Shown one piece after another: positions 5,563-9,171 of a DNA stretch of 9,171 nucleotides. The notes beneath the pieces were generated by a model that saw nothing but the letters and a program-made list of their open reading frames with translations, had not been told where the DNA came from and did no database searches. Position 1 is the stretch's first letter. Every line of letters starts with the position of its first letter. This DNA comes from PVC group bacterium (lineage in GTDB: Bacteria; Verrucomicrobiota; Kiritimatiellia; SS1-B-03-39; PXDE01): NCBI GenBank assembly GCA_003566475.1, contig PXDE01000278.1, forward strand, positions 1 through 9,171. Reading direction: 5' to 3'. The translations under genes and the position numbers were made by a program.

Positions 5563-5974
5563 TCCTGTCTACCTCGACACCTCGGGGCTGCTGGCCGTGA
5601 TGGACGCCGACGACGCCTGCCATGCCCAGGCCGCGGCCGCCTGGTCCGACCTTTTGGGTCGGAGAGCGAACTTCGTGATGACGGACTATGTCCGGCTCGA
5701 GACCTGGGCGCTGGTGCAGCGCCGACTGGGCATCGAGGCCAGCGAGGATCTTCGCCTCCGGATCCTGCCCCTGTGCGAGGTGGAAGCGGTCGGGGAGGCG
5801 GGGTTTGAGGCCCTGGCTCGCCAGGTCGGACTGTTGAAACGGCGCGACGTGAGTCTCGTGGATCTGTCCAGCTTCGAGTGCATGCGCCGTCGGGGCCTTC
5901 GCCGGGCGTTCGCCTTTGACCGGCATTTCGGGGGGCAGGGGTTCGTGACGCCGGAGAGCGGGGACTGGGGCTGA
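5552..5974 (+). CDS. vapC: PIN-domain toxin, VapC-type
   Basis: 140 residues, a usual VapC length. PIN toxins are Mg2+-dependent ribonucleases, often cutting tRNA or the sarcin-ricin loop of 23S rRNA; the target here is unknown. The acidic residues expected at the active site are present: D9 (VYLDTSGLLA), E50 (VRLETWALV), D104 (SLVDLSSFECM) and D123 (AFAFDRHF). The start at 5552 lies inside vapB in another frame and lacks a Shine-Dalgarno, consistent with coupled translation that keeps antitoxin in excess. The pair is on the plus strand between minus-strand operons and is bordered by repeats on both sides, as expected for an acquired module. It appears intact. Confidence 0.92.
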   Translation: MAGDPVYLDTSGLLAVMDADDACHAQAAAAWSDLLGRRANFVMTDYVRLETWALVQRRLGIEASEDLRLRILPLCEVEAVGEAGFEALARQVGLLKRRDVSLVDLSSFECMRRRGLRRAFAFDRHFGGQGFVTPESGDWG

Positions 5975-6518
5975 ACCTGCGGCGTGCTATGGCTCGGTGC
6001 CCGGGGCCAAAGGCGGAGCCATGCGGGATGGCGCCGGGTGCCGCCAGCGGCTCGACACCGGCGTTCGGTGTGGCACACTTGAGATGAGTGGCGGGGTCAA
6101 TCCGTCCCGCCATGCCGCCTTGGAGAACCGCCCTGCTTCGCCAAGGGTACGGAGGACACGCGAATGGACGCGGTTCAACTCTCCTCGGTTCGCCTGATCA
6201 TCGAAAACACGGAACGCTGGCCCAGATGTGCGCCATGAGATCGAGGACCAGCGATGCGGGCTCCGTCCTGGTATTGATCCGCAGGCTTCGTGTCTACTAT
6301 GCCTTTATCCTGCCGACGTTGGCACTGGCGCAACTCGTGGCCTGCTGGTGCCGAATCCAGGGGCGTCGATCTGTCCAGCGCCGCAGGTTCACACGAACTG
6401 AGTGACCGAATCTCGGATGCATTGGCCTTTGCCGCTCGAGTGGGAAGGCGGATGGTGGTCGGTAGGGGGACTCCGGTTTCAGAAGAGCGTCCGCGGGGAC
6501 GGGCCGGTCTGGAATGGC
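5975..6518. other. Spacer without a recognisable gene
   Basis: No convincing coding region is seen. Just after vapC are small stems: ATGGCTC/GAGCCAT (5989-5995 and 6016-6022) and GCCGC-CA-GCGGC within 6040-6055, neither followed by a T-run. Around 6138-6175 a segment CTTCGCCAAGGGTACGGAGG and then GCGAATGGACGCGGTTC resembles the repeat wording seen again at 6664-6683 and 8806-8822. Between 6190 and 6518 I find neither repeats nor protein similarity; it could hold a decayed gene. Confidence 0.5.
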
Positions 6519-6595
6519 GTAGCTCCACATTCCTTGCGGAGTATCCCGGGATGGGGCGGGGACCGGGTGAAGCGGAAGGAATCCGCTTCTACGGG
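6519..6595. repeat. Inverted pair of GTAG-headed REP hairpins
   Basis: Plus-strand copy: GTAG (6519-6522), then CTCC, an 11-nt loop containing CATTCCT, and GGAG (6538-6541). Minus-strand copy: GAAGCGGA (6569-6576), loop AGGAA, TCCGCTTC (6582-6589), foot CTAC (6589-6592) and GGG. The second copy is the same type as 972-998, with two compensatory base-pair changes. Hairpins face each other and the GTAG feet point outward. Confidence 0.65.
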
Positions 6596-6626
6596 GGCGG
6601 CTCGGACTCGTCCCCGATGGCATCCA

Positions 6627-6815
6627 CGGCCTGGGCGGCCGCGGCTACAGGTAGATCCCTCCTCATTCGCGTCCATTCGCGGTTCCTCTGCCTGGAATCT
6701 CCGCCACCGCCGCGAGTCCGTCGGCGTTCCCAATGGCGGCCAAAGCCTCGGCGGCTTCGGCTACAGGCAGGCCCCTCCCCTATCCGTGTCCATCCGTGTG
6801 CATCCGTGGTTCTCC
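6627..6815. repeat. Two copies of a composite repeat: REP hairpin plus decamer tandem
   Basis: Copy 1: CGGCC-TGGGC-GGCCG-CGG-CTACAGG (6627-6651), TAGATCCCTCCT, then CATTCGCGTC and CATTCGCGGT (6664-6683). Copy 2: AAGCC-TCGGC-GGCTT-CGG-CTACAGG (6743-6767), CAGGCCCCTCCCC, then TATCCGTGTC, CATCCGTGTG and CATCCGTGGT (6781-6810). Both continue into GGTTCTC or GGTTCCTC. Order and spacing are kept although the sequences differ. Read on minus, each REP part starts CCTGTAG. Confidence 0.7.
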
Positions 6816-6822
6816 CTCCGCG

Positions 6823-6849
6823 AACCTCTGTAACCTCCGTGACCTCTGT
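6823..6849. repeat. 9-bp tandem repeat, three units
   Basis: AACCTCTGT, AACCTCCGT and GACCTCTGT follow one another without a gap, starting 13 bp after the decamer tract at 6781-6810. It lies about 85 bp downstream of the mrp stop codon. Read on minus it encodes repeating Thr-Glu-Val by accident. Confidence 0.8.
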
Positions 6850-6933
6850 GGTTCGCCTGGTAGCACCGGGGCACCGCGCCGGGTCCATTCCCGGTTCGGA
6901 GCCCTCCGGTCGATGCCTCGTTCCCGGCGGATT

Positions 6934-8322
6934 CTACCCCGTCGTGGAAGCCAGCTCTTCCAGTTTGTCGTAAGGATAGATCGAGGAGGTATGGCCGTCG
7001 CTCCAGTGGATGGCCACCGCGTAGTTGCCCAGCGGCTTGATGAGCGTGGGGTAGATGTCCTCGGGGACCGAGGCGGGATCCAGCAGGGGAGCGCCGCTCG
7101 TCTCATCGACGCACAGGGCGCAGCGGCAGGCCCGCCGCACCTCGGCCGCGTTCAGGCTAACCTCCCGGCCGTCCGGGTATTCGAGGGCGATCCCGCTGGC
7201 CGCGTCGAACAGCACCTTGGGCTTCCGCACGCCCCCGTGCACGATCTTGCTGACCTCCCGCACCACCGAGCCGGCCAGCTCCTGGAACCGGGCCGCCACC
7301 GCCGAGGCGGGGGCCGCCACCACCAGCGGCACTCCGTGGTCCCCCTGCCACGACAGCTCGGGCACCACCGGGAACTCGAAGGTGTTGGTGTATCCGTACT
7401 GGTCGGTCAGCCGCTGCCGCGCCCCCTCGCCGAACAGGCGGTGCCGCTTGCCGCAGCCGTCGCACTCGAACCAGCTCATGTTCTCCACCACCGCCACCAC
7501 CGGCACCTTCAGCTTGTCGAACATGCGGATGCCCTTGGCCACATCCACGAAGCTGAGCTGCTGCGGGGTGGTCACGATCACCGACGCGGTGAGGGGCACG
7601 AGCTGGGTCAGGGTGAGCTGGATGTCGCCGGTGCCCGGCGGGAAGTCGATCACCAGATAGTCCAGCTCGCCCCAGTTCGTTCCGGTGAGAAGCTGGTTGA
7701 TCACCTGGGTGACCATGGGCCCCCGCATGATGGCCGGCTGGTCGCCCGCCCCGCCCGCCTCCTGGGGGATGAACCCGAACGACATCAGCTTAACCCCCTC
7801 GACGGCCAGGGGCACGATGAGCCCGTCCTCCTGGTAGAGCCCGGCCGCCTCGGGAGCCACCATGGTGGGCAGGCTGGGCCCGTAGACGTCGGCGTCGAAC
7901 AGGCCCACCTTGGCCCCGGAGCGGGCCAGGGTGTAGGCGAGGTTCACCGCCACCGTGGACTTGCCCACCCCGCCCTTGCAGCTCGACACCGCGAGGAGCG
8001 GGGCCACCTTGGCCAGCCCGTCGCCCCGGGCCTCCATGGGGTTGGGCCGCTTCTGGGCGGTCATGGTCACATGGACGGCGGTGACCCAGGGCAGGGCCGA
8101 CACGGCGGCCTCGCAGGCCGCCTTGAACTGGTCCTTCACCGGGCAGGCGGGGGTGGTCAGGGCGACCGCGAAGGTCACCTCGCCCTGGTCCGAGATGGCC
8201 AGATCGCGGATGAATCCGAGGCTGACGATGTCCTTGCCGAGATCGGGGTCGATGATCCCCCGCATCGAATTCAGGATCTGTTGCTCGCGGTCGTCGGTGC
8301 GTTGCTCTGTCGTGTTGTCCAT
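6934..8322 (-). CDS. mrp: Mrp/ApbC iron-sulfur carrier ATPase with MIP18 and DUF971 domains
   Basis: 462 residues. Mrp/ApbC proteins carry Fe-S clusters to apoproteins in the cytoplasm. Domain order: an N-terminal MIP18/FeS_assembly_P-like domain (about 12-90; IIDPDLGKDIVSLGFI and TTPACP with C60); a P-loop ATPase (about 107-355) with deviant Walker A CKGGVGKST (115-123), DADVYGPS (143-150) and VIDFPPGTGD (224-233), plus the cluster-bridging C287-x2-C290 (ECDGCG); and a C-terminal DUF971 domain (about 377-455; LEYPDGREV, and CRCALCVDE with C399, C401, C404). The ATG at 8322 is preferred, with AAGG 8 nt upstream; a TTG start at 8358 is possible. A weak promoter candidate, TTGGCA-17-TAAGGT (8358-8330), would give almost no leader. 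It stands alone. Confidence 0.95.
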   Translation of the reverse strand: MDNTTEQRTDDREQQILNSMRGIIDPDLGKDIVSLGFIRDLAISDQGEVTFAVALTTPACPVKDQFKAACEAAVSALPWVTAVHVTMTAQKRPNPMEARGDGLAKVAPLLAVSSCKGGVGKSTVAVNLAYTLARSGAKVGLFDADVYGPSLPTMVAPEAAGLYQEDGLIVPLAVEGVKLMSFGFIPQEAGGAGDQPAIMRGPMVTQVINQLLTGTNWGELDYLVIDFPPGTGDIQLTLTQLVPLTASVIVTTPQQLSFVDVAKGIRMFDKLKVPVVAVVENMSWFECDGCGKRHRLFGEGARQRLTDQYGYTNTFEFPVVPELSWQGDHGVPLVVAAPASAVAARFQELAGSVVREVSKIVHGGVRKPKVLFDAASGIALEYPDGREVSLNAAEVRRACRCALCVDETSGAPLLDPASVPEDIYPTLIKPLGNYAVAIHWSDGHTSSIYPYDKLEELASTTG

Positions 8323-8382
8323 GGTGGCGACCTTACGACGCGGAGGGGGGATTGCCAATGGCGGGGGAGGGGGGGAGGAGTG

Positions 8383-8410
8383 TTCAGGGTTCAGGGTTCA
8401 GGGTTCAGGG
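8383..8410. repeat. Heptamer tandem repeat TTCAGGG, four perfect units
   Basis: Four exact TTCAGGG copies are followed by a decayed unit (GTCAGTG). G-rich on plus and telomere-like in form, it lies 61 bp upstream of the mrp ATG, after a purine-rich stretch (about 8362-8380). Confidence 0.95.
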
Positions 8411-8472
8411 GTCAGTGACGGCCGTTGGCCCGGTGTGCAAGCCAGATGGGGGGTGAGACACAGGGCTCGGGC

Positions 8473-8489
8473 AACATCGAACATCGAAC
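8473..8489. repeat. Heptamer tandem repeat AACATCG, 2.4 units
   Basis: AACATCG, AACATCG, AAC. Two full units only, but the same period as the tracts at 640-688 and 8383-8410. Confidence 0.6.
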
Positions 8490-8693
8490 TCGGTCATGCG
8501 TTCCGGTCGCTACTCGCTATCACCATCGCCATCGATTCTCGCGATTCGGATGGGGGCACGGGGAGCTTCGGAACCGCACAATGTCCCGGCTACGCCAGGA
8601 GCCATGGCGGTGTCAGACGGGATGAGGAGGTGGTGTGGCTTGATGAGTCAGGAGGTCTCGCGGTGGACGCCGGGCCCTGATGGACCCATGCCA

Positions 8694-8748
8694 CCGCAGT
8701 CCATGGCCGGAGGCACGTCAGCTGAGCGACCACCCCCATGGACTGCGG
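8694..8748. repeat. Perfect 13-bp inverted repeat with 29-nt loop
   Basis: CCGCAGTCCATGG (8694-8706) and CCATGGACTGCGG (8736-8748) are exact complements. No T-run follows. It lies in a region without genes, 370 bp upstream of mrp. It is long for chance and may be a decayed mobile repeat. Confidence 0.75.
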
Positions 8749-9129
8749 GGGCAGAGTCCCGTCTGCGGGACGGCGACCCCGCCTTGGCTTCCGCCCGCCT
8801 TCGCCTGACTACGGCGCGACACGCCGGTTCCTGAGACGGGCCTGGCGCCGGCCAGGAACGGACCCCGGTCTTCCCTCGCTCGCGGCTCATCCCGCCTGGG
8901 GCGGGATTCTCCCTCCTGACCGGTTGCGCTGGGCCCGCGACGTGCCCGCGGCACCCTGCGGGGATCCGTCGGCACGCGACAGGTCGTGTCGCACACGCAC
9001 ATGGCAGGAGGCTCGGTCCGGACATCGGCGGCATGGTGCTCCGGGCGGGTCTGAACGGGGGGGGCTGACGTTGAATGGCGCGAGAGTACGGAGATGGGGC
9101 TTGAACGTCAAGTGGGTTATCGAATACTA
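8749..9129. other. Spacer without a recognisable gene, several hairpins
   Basis: No coding region is convincing here. Stems present: GTCCCG/CGGGAC (8756-8771), ATCCCGCC/GGCGGGAT (8889-8907), GCGACA/TGTCGC (8976-8992) and CTTGA/TCAAG (9100-9112). A minus-strand promoter candidate, TTGACG-17-TACTCT (9111-9083), faces mrp, with the A11 tract upstream of it; the -10 is poor. Nothing else stands out. Confidence 0.4.
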
Positions 9130-9161
9130 TTTTTTTTTTTGAGCATGGACGCGGAGGCGTC
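9130..9161. other. T11 run and short palindrome at the right edge
   Basis: Eleven consecutive T (9130-9140) lie in otherwise GC-rich sequence, followed by GACGC-GGAG-GCGTC (9148-9161). An ATG at 9145 opens a frame to the window end, but nine codons are too few to call a gene. The nearest hairpin upstream ends 17 nt before the T-run, too far for a standard terminator. Confidence 0.5.
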
Positions 9162-9171
9162 GGGAGGCGGA

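Noticed and set aside
6290..6973. Plus-strand frame of 227 codons
   Set aside because: It crosses REP hairpins and decamer and nonamer repeats and enters the 3' end of mrp on the other strand. No domain is recognisable.
8330..8358. Promoter TTGGCA-17-TAAGGT for mrp as a firm call
   Set aside because: The -10 matches only 3/6 and overlaps the probable Shine-Dalgarno sequence, so it is mentioned only in the gene entry.
8383..8410. Telomere or chromosome end
   Set aside because: Only four units are present, the sequence continues normally on both sides and leads into mrp, so this is an internal short tandem repeat.
6733..8418. Long plus-strand open frame of 561 codons
   Set aside because: It is antisense to mrp, whose domains and motifs are all intact. 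The plus frame has low-complexity His/Gly/Arg-rich composition caused by high GC.
9083..9140. Terminator at the T11 run
   Set aside because: The nearest stem is 5 bp and ends 17 nt before the T-run, so the geometry does not fit intrinsic termination.
5975..9171. tRNA, rRNA or riboswitch in the non-coding spacers
   Set aside because: I saw no cloverleaf, TPsiC-like box, rRNA segment or known aptamer core on reading both strands.

Overview
This is a GC-rich bacterial window with compact, partly overlapping housekeeping genes separated by repeat-filled spacers. The repeats are GTAG-headed palindromes, 7-, 9- and 10-bp tandem tracts, and a twelve-copy short-motif array. From general knowledge, such spacers resemble those of Kiritimatiellota, Verrucomicrobiota and other PVC-group or metagenome-assembled genomes. 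No marker gene settles the taxonomy, so that placement is a weak inference.

Layout: (1) 1-575, minus strand: the 5' part of an aldo/keto reductase with an intact catalytic tetrad, running off the left edge. (2) 576-1122: non-coding, with a good minus-strand promoter, a heptamer tandem repeat abutting its -35, a perfect 10-bp hairpin and a 92-bp double-REP inverted repeat. (3) 1123-1968, minus: a second, degenerate aldo/keto reductase-like protein lacking two of the four tetrad residues. (4) 2125-2469, plus: panD, aspartate 1-decarboxylase. Its stop codon shares the palindrome CTAG with the stop of rnc on the other strand. (5) 4466-2466, minus: an overlapping gene string of a small HMA-like membrane or lipoprotein, a XerD-type tyrosine recombinase and RNase III. 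(6) 4467-5293: an orphan terminator-like hairpin, two REP elements, a 21-bp tandem hairpin and twelve copies of a CCTGTCCCT-like motif. (7) 5294-5974, plus: a VapBC-type toxin-antitoxin pair. Its promoter contains a perfect 11-bp inverted repeat, and the antitoxin ATG lies where transcription should start. (8) 5975-6933: non-coding, with REP elements and two copies of a composite REP-plus-decamer repeat. (9) 6934-8322, minus: an Mrp/ApbC Fe-S carrier ATPase with an N-terminal MIP18-like domain and a C-terminal DUF971 domain. (10) 8323-9171: non-coding, with TTCAGGG and AACATCG heptamer tracts, several hairpins and a T11 run.

The protein genes belong to known families. The unusual content is in the spacers. 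At least eight GTAG-headed hairpins fit the REP/REPIN class normally mobilised by RAYT (TnpA-REP) transposases, and two of them show compensatory base changes in the stem. Three unrelated tandem repeats all have period 7. The CCTGTCCCT array recurs about every two helical turns and stops 14 bp before the toxin-antitoxin promoter; it is the best candidate here for an undescribed element. No RAYT gene lies in the window.
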